From Dehalococcoidia bacterium (GTDB taxonomy: Bacteria; Chloroflexota; Dehalococcoidia; JACPQF01), in NCBI GenBank assembly GCA_030650265.1, contig JAUSEJ010000559.1, positions 1-5,406 on the forward strand: a DNA stretch of 5,406 bases, written 5' to 3'. Below, one piece after another: positions 1-5,406 of the stretch (the stretch's first letter is position 1; every line of letters starts with the position of its first letter). The notes under the pieces are model-generated. The model had not been told where the DNA came from. It worked only from the letters and a program-made list of their open reading frames with translations, and searched no databases. The position numbers were made by a program, and so were the translations under genes.

Positions 1-1
1 T

Positions 2-826
2 GTCACTGTGGTTGCCCCTCTCGCCGACTCTCCGGCTCAGCAGGCCGGCATTCGTTCTGGTGACCGCATCTTGAAGGTAAACGGCGAGGACACTGCCAAG
101 ATGACTTTGACGGACGCTGTGGGTAGGATTCGGGGGCCAAAGGGCTCTAAAGTCAAGCTGGTCATTCTCCACGATGGCGAAAAATCGACGGTGGAGATCG
201 AAGTGACGAGGGGCGATGTTAAGACAGTAAGTGTCTACTCCGAAATGCTGCCAGGCGCAATCGCTCACGTACGGATCAGCCACTTTTCCCGACGTACGGC
301 CGAAGAAATGATAGCCAAGTTGCAGGAGCTCCGCAAGGGCGAACTCAAAGGCATTATCCTTGACCTGCGAGACAATCCTGGCGGGTACCTCGACATTACG
401 GTCGACACGGCCAGCCAATTCTTGAAAAGCGGAGTGGTTTGCTTTGAGGTGGACGCCCAAGGAAATCGAGACGTATGGAGGGTCAAATCGGGCGGTCTGG
501 CTACAGACGTCCCCGTTGCCGTTCTTGTCAACAAGGGCAGCGCCAGCGGCAGCGAAATCCTCGCTGCTTCTATTCAGGAAAATGGCAGGGGGGCACTGAT
601 CGGCGAGGAAACCTTTGGCAAGGGTGAGGCTCAGCGCCAATACGATTTGGGCGACGGATCGGCTGTGGCGGTCACCGTTTCTCGCTGGCTGACGCCCAAG
701 GGAAATCAGATTCAAGGCAAGGGCCTTGCGCCAGATATCGAAGTAAAGATGACCCTGGAAGATTTCCGGGCAAAAGGCGATATCCAGCTACAGAGAGCGG
801 TAGAATACATTGACAACGGCAAATAG
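2..826 (+). CDS. ctpA: PDZ-S41 carboxy-terminal processing protease, 5'-truncated by the window edge
   Basis: This is the C-terminal 274 residues of an S41-family serine protease, which cleaves exported or envelope proteins near their C-termini. The reading frame is open to the left edge, so the N-terminus (expected signal or anchor segment and start of the PDZ domain) lies outside. Residues 1-70 are the rest of a PDZ domain, including the typical run SPAQQAGIRSGDRILKVNG. The S41 core follows: GIILDLRDNPGG near residue 117, then GSASGSE at 179-185 and TFGKGEAQ near 204. Ser182 with Glu185 (+3) and Lys207 (+25) matches the Ser/Lys dyad plus Glu spacing known for CtpA proteases, so the enzyme should be active. 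The stop is TAG. No terminator is visible before smpB 61 bp downstream, so read-through is possible. The family is certain; the exact paralogue (CtpA, CtpB or similar) and the substrate are not. Confidence 0.95.
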   Translation, partial: VTVVAPLADSPAQQAGIRSGDRILKVNGEDTAKMTLTDAVGRIRGPKGSKVKLVILHDGEKSTVEIEVTRGDVKTVSVYSEMLPGAIAHVRISHFSRRTAEEMIAKLQELRKGELKGIILDLRDNPGGYLDITVDTASQFLKSGVVCFEVDAQGNRDVWRVKSGGLATDVPVAVLVNKGSASGSEILAASIQENGRGALIGEETFGKGEAQRQYDLGDGSAVAVTVSRWLTPKGNQIQGKGLAPDIEVKMTLEDFRAKGDIQLQRAVEYIDNGK

Positions 827-852
827 CTACCGTCAGCCATCGGGTCGCGTCC

Positions 853-882
853 TTGTACACATCAGTCCAGAAGTGGTATAAT
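853..882 (+). promoter_or_regulatory. sigma70-type promoter of smpB, placed for a leaderless transcript
   Basis: A TTGTAC -35-like hexamer (853-858) is separated by 18 bp from a perfect TATAAT -10 (877-882). TGG immediately before the -10 makes it an extended -10. Only five bases separate the -10 from the smpB GTG at 888, so transcription would begin at or next to the first base of the start codon. A dyad AAGTG (871-875) / CACTT (883-887) brackets the -10. The promoter is predicted from sequence alone; the -10 is strong and the -35 partial. Confidence 0.65.
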
Positions 883-887
883 CACTT

Positions 888-1346
888 GTGACTGATAAAA
901 CAATTACCGTTAATCGAAAAGCTTATTTCGACTACCATGTCGAGGAGGCCATTGAGGCCGGACTCGTGCTCATGGGGTCGGAGATCAAGTCGATTAGAGC
1001 CGGGCGGGTAAACCTTCGTGACGCCTATGCCCGGGTTGAAAACAGGGAAGTATGGCTCCTTAACATGCATATATCGCCATACGGCCCTGCCAGCCACTGG
1101 GGCCACGAACCGACAAGGTCGAGGAAGCTGCTTCTCCATCGTTCGCAGATCGAATGGTTGAGAGGGAAGGTCAAGGAAAAGGGTCTTACCCTGATCCCTT
1201 TGAAGTTGTTCATCAAGAATGACGTGGCCAAGATCGATTTGGGCCTGGCCAGGGGCAAGAAGACTTACGATAAACGGGAGGCTATGGCCACGCAGGAGGC
1301 CAAACGGGAGATCGATCGGGCCCTGAGGGAGAGGCAGAAAAGTTAA
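888..1346 (+). CDS. smpB: SsrA-binding protein SmpB (trans-translation)
   Basis: SmpB binds the tRNA-like part of tmRNA, mimics the missing anticodon arm and guides tmRNA into the A site of stalled ribosomes. The 152-residue length is normal. Family motifs are all present: [19 protein letters not shown] at 30-48 (OB-fold core), HISPY at 61-65, the [12 protein letters not shown] segment at 73-84, and GKKTYDKR at 123-130 ahead of the basic helical C-terminal tail (about 131-152) that enters the mRNA channel. The GTG start is forced: an in-frame TAA at 879-881 lies just upstream (inside the -10 box), and conserved residues begin almost at once. No Shine-Dalgarno sequence precedes it, and the -10 sits five bases upstream, consistent with a leaderless mRNA. 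The gene ends 9 bp before ssrA, its RNA partner, and the two are probably cotranscribed. Confidence 0.97.
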   Translation: MTDKTITVNRKAYFDYHVEEAIEAGLVLMGSEIKSIRAGRVNLRDAYARVENREVWLLNMHISPYGPASHWGHEPTRSRKLLLHRSQIEWLRGKVKEKGLTLIPLKLFIKNDVAKIDLGLARGKKTYDKREAMATQEAKREIDRALRERQKS

Positions 1347-1355
1347 TCACACCCT

Positions 1356-1705
1356 GGGGTCGCGTGGTTTCGACAGGGGAGGACGTTACAAGATTGCAAG
1401 CCGAGGTCGCCGCTGTCCTCGTTAAAAAAGTGGTACGCCATAACTGGCAACACTTCTTACGCTCTAGCTGCCTAGGTAGCTACGTTCAACCTCGTCTCAC
1501 CTCGATGGGCGGGGCTTGAGCGCTGAAATGTCGAGGTGCAGTGGCCTAGACGCCAATATGGGCTGCTAAAGACTAGTTGGCTAGCTTAGTCGAACTCTGT
1601 CGGCAGAGGTCGACACGGCGAGATGAAAAGTGCCGACTACGCTTGTAGGATATCTTGGGCGAGCCTTTTCTGGACAGGGAGTTCGACTCTCCCTCGTCTC
1701 CACCA
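1356..1705 (+). ncRNA. ssrA: transfer-messenger RNA (tmRNA, SsrA)
   Basis: This 350-nt RNA is charged with alanine, enters stalled ribosomes with SmpB and encodes a degradation tag. The 5' end GGGGTCG (1356-1362) pairs with CGTCTCC (1695-1701), followed by ACCA, so CCA is gene-encoded. One U.U mismatch occurs at pair 5. TGGTTTCGACAGGGG near 1365 is the family D-arm/5' signature, and GGGAG-TTCGACT-CTCCC (1678-1694) is the T arm. Helix 2 includes CAAGAT (1389-1394) with ATCTTG (1652-1657). Pseudoknot 1 has stem CGAGG/CCTCG (1402-1406/1417-1421) and a second stem GCCGC/GTGGT (1409-1413/1430-1434, two G.U pairs). The stop codon sits in the loop of a helix-5 hairpin, TAGCTGC with GGTAGCTA flanks (1465-1482). 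A later pseudoknot stem is CACCTCGA/TCGAGGTG (1498-1505/1531-1538), and further hairpins include CTCTG/CAGAG (1595-1608). It is the one-piece form, not permuted. No separate promoter is obvious, so processing from an smpB-ssrA transcript is likely. Confidence 0.96.
1446..1475 (+). other. tmRNA tag reading frame encoding GNTSYALAA and a TAG stop
   Basis: Starting at GGC the frame reads G-N-T-S-Y-A-L-A-A then TAG, ending in the YALAA typical of proteolysis tags recognised by ClpXP-type proteases. The start is set by geometry: exactly 11 nt (1435-1445) separate the last base of pseudoknot 1 stem 2 from GGC, the same spacing as I recall from E. coli tmRNA between GCCGC and its GCA resume codon. 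The bases before it, ATAACT, also resemble common pre-resume sequences. An in-frame GCC at 1437 would give AITGNTSYALAA but sits too close to the pseudoknot. Confidence 0.8.
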
Positions 1706-1707
1706 GT

Positions 1708-1748
1708 TCGAGTAATTCAGTACCACCGGGGAAGGACTGAATACTCGA
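1708..1748 (+). terminator. hairpin just 3' of tmRNA, possible terminator
   Basis: TCGAGTAATTCAGT (1708-1721) pairs with ACTGAATACTCGA (1736-1748): 13 base pairs with one bulged A and a 14-nt loop. It begins three bases after the tmRNA CCA end, where a transcription terminator or 3'-processing boundary is expected. No clear T-tract follows (CTATTATG), so an intrinsic terminator is only a tentative call. The stem alone is well supported. Confidence 0.4.
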
Positions 1749-1753
1749 CTATT

Positions 1754-1780
1754 ATGCCGGTTGGTTTTCGGGATCGGCAT
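1754..1780 (+). other. second hairpin downstream of tmRNA
   Basis: ATGCCG (1754-1759) pairs with CGGCAT (1775-1780), extendable by GTT/GAT-type pairs including wobbles to about nine pairs, leaving a loop of about nine bases containing TTTT. It starts five bases after the first hairpin. A short palindrome TTGCCtGGCAA follows at 1784-1794. The pair of stems could form a tandem terminator or protect the tmRNA precursor 3' end; the weak T content afterwards argues against a classical terminator. Confidence 0.3.
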
Positions 1781-1834
1781 TGATTGCCTGGCAACGGATC
1801 TTCAGTGTAGAGTGAGCGTATATAGTCTGCAAAC

Positions 1835-1838
1835 GAGG
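1835..1838 (+). promoter_or_regulatory. Shine-Dalgarno site fixing the GTG start at 1844
   Basis: GAGG ends five bases before the GTG, supporting this start for the AI-2E-family gene. A TATAGT hexamer at 1821-1826 could be its -10 element, but I see no convincing -35 partner, so the promoter is not called. Confidence 0.55.
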
Positions 1839-1843
1839 CGCAA

Positions 1844-2974
1844 GTGGAAAGAAACTCATGGCTTCGAGCGCTCATTGTTATATTGGTGTTCATCTCGGCC
1901 CTCTACCTGATCGGCCTGCTATATAATTTGGCGGCCCGTTTCGGAGACATTATTCTCCTGTTCTTTCTCGCCTGGTTGCTGGCTTTTGCTCTCCGCCCGG
2001 TTGTCCGCCTTCTCGAATGCTTGCACCTGCCTCGCTTCGTCGCAGCCCTGCTGACCTATCTAGGCTTACTTATGCTGGCTGCTCTTGTCGGCCTCATGAT
2101 TGTCCCCAATATTGCCTTTCAGCTCAACCAGTTGGGGCAGGATCTTCCGACTTATGTTAAGAACATTCCAGAAACTGTTGTCAATATTCAAATATGGCTT
2201 GGAGACCACAGTGTTCAAGGTGTCAACTTTACTGACCTGACCAATGTTCAGAGCCTGGTCAGCAGAGCTGAGGCCATAGGCACTCTTTTGGCTCAGAATG
2301 CTCTTGGAATCGCTCAAGGGTTAGCAACTCTGGCCTTCAACTGGATAATCATCATGATAATTTCCTTCTACTTCATGCTAGATGGAGATCGCATCGGGTT
2401 GGCCTTCTTCCATCTTCTTCCCGACCGCTATGAAGCGGAGGCCATGTTCTTCTTCGACAGTGTGGGCAAGTCTTTTGGTGGCTTCATGCGAGGTATTGTA
2501 CTTCAAGCTGTTATAAACGGTATTGGCACTGCGGTGGTGATGTGGGTGGCAGGGCTCCACTACGTGGCCCTGGTTTCCATCGTTGCTGGCGTAGTAATGA
2601 TCATTCCTTTCTTTGGAACGTTTATCGCGCTTGTTCCACCAATTGCCTTGGCGGCTCTCACGCTGTCTTGGGGCACTGTCATTTTTGTTGCGGTGGCGCT
2701 TCTCGCTTTACAGCAGGTTCTTTTGAACGTTATTGCCCCTAAAGTGATGAGCAACAGCGTTGGCATCCACCCGATTCTTGTCTTCCTCGCAATGCTAGTT
2801 GGACTGCGCGAGGCGGGGATTTGGGGGGCAATATTCGGGGTGCCCATCATGGCCGTAGTCTATTCGATGGCCCTATTCTTCTACGGTCGCGCCTTTCCTG
2901 CCAAACAGATCGGTCAAACGCCGGTCGAGCAAACCGCTATTACTGTGCTGTCGAGGCCGCTAGAAGAGAAATAG
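1844..2974 (+). CDS. AI-2E family (PerM/UPF0118) membrane transporter, substrate unknown
   Basis: This is a 376-residue polytopic inner-membrane protein of normal family length. Likely membrane segments are at about 7-29, 34-54, 65-89, 155-178, 215-238, 240-270, 275-297 and 305-347, with a large soluble stretch at about 95-150, as in the family. Diagnostic segments are FYFMLDGDRI (175-184), the proline/glycine-rich PFFGTFIALVPP (255-266), and VGIHPILVFLAMLVG (306-320) followed by GIWGAIFGVPIMAVV (325-339). The family is named for a reported autoinducer-2 exporter, but members include cation/proton antiporters and many have no known substrate. No luxS or other quorum-sensing gene is in the window, so a signalling role should not be assumed. 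The gene stands alone between the tmRNA and galU, with a GTG start backed by GAGG. Family assignment is firm; function is not. Confidence 0.92.
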   Translation: MERNSWLRALIVILVFISALYLIGLLYNLAARFGDIILLFFLAWLLAFALRPVVRLLECLHLPRFVAALLTYLGLLMLAALVGLMIVPNIAFQLNQLGQDLPTYVKNIPETVVNIQIWLGDHSVQGVNFTDLTNVQSLVSRAEAIGTLLAQNALGIAQGLATLAFNWIIIMIISFYFMLDGDRIGLAFFHLLPDRYEAEAMFFFDSVGKSFGGFMRGIVLQAVINGIGTAVVMWVAGLHYVALVSIVAGVVMIIPFFGTFIALVPPIALAALTLSWGTVIFVAVALLALQQVLLNVIAPKVMSNSVGIHPILVFLAMLVGLREAGIWGAIFGVPIMAVVYSMALFFYGRAFPAKQIGQTPVEQTAITVLSRPLEEK

Positions 2975-3033
2975 GCTAAGTTGTCGGCGTCCAATCCGTC
3001 CCCCAAGGAAGGCAGTACCAGCAAGTTAGGCAT

Positions 3034-3064
3034 TGACTGATCGTTAGTTTGCTGCTGACTGATC
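3034..3064 (+). repeat. pair of 9-bp direct repeats TGACTGATC upstream of galU
   Basis: TGACTGATC occurs at 3034-3042 and 3056-3064, a period of 22 bp, or about two helical turns, placing both copies on the same DNA face. They lie 31-61 bp before the galU ATG, in the expected promoter region. The first copy overlaps a TTGACT -35-like hexamer (3033-3038), but no good -10 lies at normal distance. This could be a regulator binding site or chance. Confidence 0.4.
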
Positions 3065-3083
3065 TGTGCAACCGGGAACTATT

Positions 3084-3090
3084 AAGGAGG
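3084..3090 (+). promoter_or_regulatory. strong Shine-Dalgarno site of galU
   Basis: AAGGAGG, a near-perfect anti-16S complement, ends four bases before ATG at 3095. It confirms the galU start and contrasts with smpB, which has no such site. Confidence 0.85.
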
Positions 3091-3094
3091 GTCC

Positions 3095-3982
3095 ATGACC
3101 ATTCGAAAGGCCGTTATCACCGCTGCCGGTTGGGGCACTCGATTCCTGCCAGCCACGAAGGCCCAACCGAAAGAGACATTGCCTCTGGTGGATAAGCCAA
3201 TAATTCAGTACGTTGTTGAAGAGGCGGTGGCAGCGGGTATAACCCAGATTGTAATCGTGACAGCAAGCGGGAAGCGGGCGATCGAGGATCATTTCGACCG
3301 GTCGTTCGAGCTTGAGTCGGTCCTTGAAAAGAAAGGCGATCTTAAGAACCTCGAGGCGGTTCGTCGGATCTCCGAGTTAGCAGATATCTGCTATCTTCGT
3401 CAGAAACAGCAACTTGGTCTCGGCCACGCCATATTGTCGACGCGATCGGTCATTGGCAATGAACCGTTCGCTGTCTTCCTGCCGGACGACCTTATCCACT
3501 GGCACATTCCGGCGATGAAACAGATGATCGACGTCTACGAACGGGTGGGGCAAAGTGTGGTGGCAGTTGAAAAGATTAATAGGGACGATACCAGCAAGTA
3601 CGGGATTATTGACCCCCAGCCCGTATCTGAGCGCGTTTTTCGAGTACGTGATCTAGTAGAGAAACCGGCGCCAGATGATGCGCCTTCGGACCTGGGGATT
3701 GTCGGACGCTATATCCTTACGCCTGAGATATTCGCTATGCTTGACCAGACAACCCCAGGGAGGGGCGGCGAAATTCAGTTGACCGATGGCCTCAAGAGGC
3801 TGCTTTCCTTGCAAGAGATATATGCCTACCAATTCGAGGGGATTCGTTACGATACCGGCAATCCGCTGGGCCTTCTCGAAGCCTCGATCGAGTACGCCCT
3901 CCGGCGAGATGACATCGGGCCTGTCTTCAGATCTTATTTGGAGAAGCTTGTCCGAGGCGGGGTCCCTATTTCCCAAGCCTGA
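3095..3982 (+). CDS. galU: UTP-glucose-1-phosphate uridylyltransferase GalU
   Basis: GalU makes UDP-glucose and pyrophosphate from UTP and glucose-1-phosphate in the cytoplasm, feeding polysaccharide, glycolipid and UDP-sugar synthesis. The 295-residue length is normal. The nucleotide-binding loop is [16 protein letters not shown] (12-27), followed by [16 protein letters not shown] (29-44). Other family motifs are LGLGHA (107-112), the metal/nucleotide motif LPDD (129-132), EKP (189-191) with the conserved lysine, [12 protein letters not shown] (202-213), GGEIQLTD (224-231) and RYDTGNPLG (251-259). Two positions look less common: Trp14 in the GxGTR loop where Leu or Tyr is usual, and Pro257 where Lys often follows the DxGN/D motif. 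ATG and SD are excellent. The gene ends in TGA and its last 17 bp overlap lepA on the other strand. An alternative nucleotidyltransferase such as RfbA is unlikely given the GalU-specific motifs. Confidence 0.96.
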   Translation: MTIRKAVITAAGWGTRFLPATKAQPKETLPLVDKPIIQYVVEEAVAAGITQIVIVTASGKRAIEDHFDRSFELESVLEKKGDLKNLEAVRRISELADICYLRQKQQLGLGHAILSTRSVIGNEPFAVFLPDDLIHWHIPAMKQMIDVYERVGQSVVAVEKINRDDTSKYGIIDPQPVSERVFRVRDLVEKPAPDDAPSDLGIVGRYILTPEIFAMLDQTTPGRGGEIQLTDGLKRLLSLQEIYAYQFEGIRYDTGNPLGLLEASIEYALRRDDIGPVFRSYLEKLVRGGVPISQA

Positions 3983-5406
3983 GCACGGCCATGAAGGCCT
4001 CCTGCGGGATCTCCACGTTCCCGACTCGCTTCATACGCTTCTTGCCTTCTGCCTGTTTCTCGAGCAGCTTACGCTTTCGCGATACGTCGCCGCCGTAACA
4101 CTTGTCGAGAACATTCTTCCTCAGGGCGCGAATTGTCTCTCTGGCCAAGACACGGGAGCCTATGGCGGCCTGCACGGGCACGTCGAACATCTGTCGTGGG
4201 ATTAGACTACGAAGCTTCTCGACCAACTGACGTCCCATGGACTGGGCATTGTCGACGTGAGTGATCAATGACAACGCATCAACAGGCTGATTGTTTACCA
4301 GGATGTCAAGCTTGACCAGTTTAGCGGCACGATAGTCGAGCAGCGTATAATCGAGAGAGGCGTAGCCCTGAGTCCTTGTTTTGAGCTGATCGTAGAAATC
4401 GATCAATATCTCGTTCAGGGGCACATCGTACGACAGGACGACGCGTTTATCGGTAGTTGGGCTCGAATCTCCGGAGGCGCTGATGGCGGAATCCAGATAC
4501 TCCATCCGGTTGAATTTTCCCCTTCTACTGGTTACTAGCTCCATTATGGGCCCTATGTAGCGGCTCGGGGACACGACTGTAATATTCACCCACGGCTCGC
4601 GGATTTCCTGCAAGCTTTCGCCACCCGGGAGGTTAGCTGGATTGTCGATTGTCACCTCATCGCCATTATTCATTATCACGACGTATTCCACGCTAGGGGC
4701 CGTGGTCAGAAGATTCATGTCGAACTCGCGTTCCAGCCGCTCCTGCACGATCTCCATGTGGAGGAGTCCGAGAAAGCCGCATCGGAAGCCAAAACCGAGG
4801 GCGACCGAACTTTCCGGTTCGTAGACGAGGGAGGCGTCGTTGAGCTTCAGTTTGTCGAGGGCGTCGCGCAAGAACTGGTAGTCATTGCCTTCGACCGGAT
4901 ATAGTCCGGCAAATACCATTGGCTTGGCCGGCCTGTAGCCAGGTAGAGCAAGCGATGCTGGATTGTCGGCCAGCGTCATGGTATCGCCCATCTGGCTCTC
5001 CCTCACGTTTTTCAAACCTGTGGCAACGTAGCCGACTTCGCCAGCGGAAAGCCGCTCCACCGGAGACAGGAAGGGCTTGAAAACGCCGACCTCCAATGCT
5101 TCCAGAACCTTCCCCGTTGACATCATCTTGATCTTGTCGTGCACGTTGATCGAGCCATCGAACAATCTTACGTAGGCGATCACGCCTTTATAGGAATCGT
5201 ATTTGGAGTCGAAGATCAGAGCGCGCAGGGGCTGTCGCTCGTTTCCCCTAGGGGGCGGGATGTGTTTGACCACGGCTTCCAGCGCCTCGCGAATTCCAAG
5301 GCCCGTCTTGGCCGAAGCCAGAATGATCTCGCTTCTCTTGATGCCGATAACCTCTTCGATTTCTCTCGCGACCTTCTCAGGCTCGGCGTTCGGCAGATCT
5401 ATCTTG
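3966..5406 (-). CDS. lepA: translation elongation factor 4 (LepA), 5'-truncated by the window edge
   Basis: LepA is a ribosome-dependent GTPase related to EF-G, implicated in back-translocation or in initiation and ribosome assembly. The window holds the C-terminal 479 residues; roughly 120 N-terminal residues with the P-loop and switches lie beyond the right edge. The frame is open to base 5405 and begins KIDLP, the tail of the G4 NKID motif, followed by SAKTG (31-35, G5). It is therefore not a short gene starting at the internal GTG at 5273. Then come HIPPPRG (48-54), domain II with [16 protein letters not shown] (59-74), domain III with [17 protein letters not shown] (203-219), an EF-G-V-like domain (about 271-345) and the LepA-specific C-terminal domain with [16 protein letters not shown] (435-450). 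A 14-residue Ser-rich insertion sits at about 306-319. The gene ends in TAG, convergent with galU. Its promoter is outside the window. Confidence 0.97.
   Translation of the reverse strand, partial: KIDLPNAEPEKVAREIEEVIGIKRSEIILASAKTGLGIREALEAVVKHIPPPRGNERQPLRALIFDSKYDSYKGVIAYVRLFDGSINVHDKIKMMSTGKVLEALEVGVFKPFLSPVERLSAGEVGYVATGLKNVRESQMGDTMTLADNPASLALPGYRPAKPMVFAGLYPVEGNDYQFLRDALDKLKLNDASLVYEPESSVALGFGFRCGFLGLLHMEIVQERLEREFDMNLLTTAPSVEYVVIMNNGDEVTIDNPANLPGGESLQEIREPWVNITVVSPSRYIGPIMELVTSRRGKFNRMEYLDSAISASGDSSPTTDKRVVLSYDVPLNEILIDFYDQLKTRTQGYASLDYTLLDYRAAKLVKLDILVNNQPVDALSLITHVDNAQSMGRQLVEKLRSLIPRQMFDVPVQAAIGSRVLARETIRALRKNVLDKCYGGDVSRKRKLLEKQAEGKKRMKRVGNVEIPQEAFMAVLRLGK

Noticed and set aside
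842..850. GGGTCGCGT shared with the tmRNA 5' end at 1357-1365
   Set aside because: It is a 9-bp match with different flanks and no pairing partner, most likely chance.
1681..1705. tmRNA 3' end as an integration (att) site for a genomic island
   Set aside because: ssrA 3' ends are common attachment sites, but I see no second copy of this sequence and no integrase gene in the window.
1821..1826. TATAGT as -10 promoter for the AI-2E gene
   Set aside because: No acceptable -35 hexamer lies 16-18 bp upstream, so I left it as a note rather than a feature.
2066..2850. Several 60-96-residue frames inside the AI-2E gene on both strands
   Set aside because: All are shadows of a well-supported membrane protein and show no motifs or ribosome sites of their own.
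1844..2974. Quorum-sensing AI-2 export function for the membrane protein
   Set aside because: The family name is historical, most members have other or unknown substrates, and no luxS or lsr-type gene is nearby.
3653..3976. 107-residue minus-strand open frame within galU
   Set aside because: It is antisense to conserved GalU codons, has no recognisable protein motif, and is best explained as a shadow of galU.
3786..4205. 139-residue plus-strand open frame across the galU/lepA junction
   Set aside because: It lies in an alternate frame of galU and antisense to lepA, both unmistakable genes. It has no ribosome site and no recognisable domain.
5271..5273. GTG as the start of a 435-residue LepA-like protein
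   Set aside because: The same frame continues upstream to the window edge with clear LepA G-domain sequence (KIDLP, SAKTG), so the gene is truncated by the window rather than starting here.

Overview
The window holds ordinary housekeeping genes of a bacterium with moderate GC content. Protein sequence style suggests Chloroflexota, perhaps a Dehalococcoidia-like lineage: the SmpB, GalU and LepA sequences look like that group from memory, several genes use GTG starts, and smpB appears to be leaderless. This placement is an inference without a database search, at about 0.4 confidence.

Layout: Bases 2-826 (+) are the C-terminal part of a PDZ-S41 carboxy-terminal processing protease (CtpA type), cut by the left edge. 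After a 61-bp gap with a strong sigma70-like promoter comes smpB (888-1346, +). The tmRNA gene ssrA (1356-1705, +) follows only 9 bp later; it encodes its own CCA end, and a nine-residue tag GNTSYALAA can be read from it. Bases 1706-1843 carry two hairpins and the ribosome binding site of an AI-2E-family membrane protein (1844-2974, +). A 120-bp gap with a 9-bp direct repeat leads to galU (3095-3982, +). The galU 3' end overlaps by 17 bp the 3' end of lepA, which is on the minus strand and runs off the right edge (3966-5406).

How the genes relate: SmpB and tmRNA form the trans-translation ribosome rescue system, and their adjacency is functional. LepA (EF4) is a second ribosome-associated factor but is convergent and transcribed separately. 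GalU makes UDP-glucose for envelope or polysaccharide synthesis. The S41 protease trims exported or envelope proteins; the neighbourhood does not reveal its substrate. The AI-2E protein's substrate is unknown.

I see no mobile element, CRISPR array, toxin-antitoxin pair, defence genes or tRNA gene. I found no previously undescribed system. The points most worth a second look are the leaderless smpB promoter, the glycine resume codon and tag of the tmRNA, the 14-residue serine-rich insertion in LepA, and the overlapping convergent galU/lepA ends.
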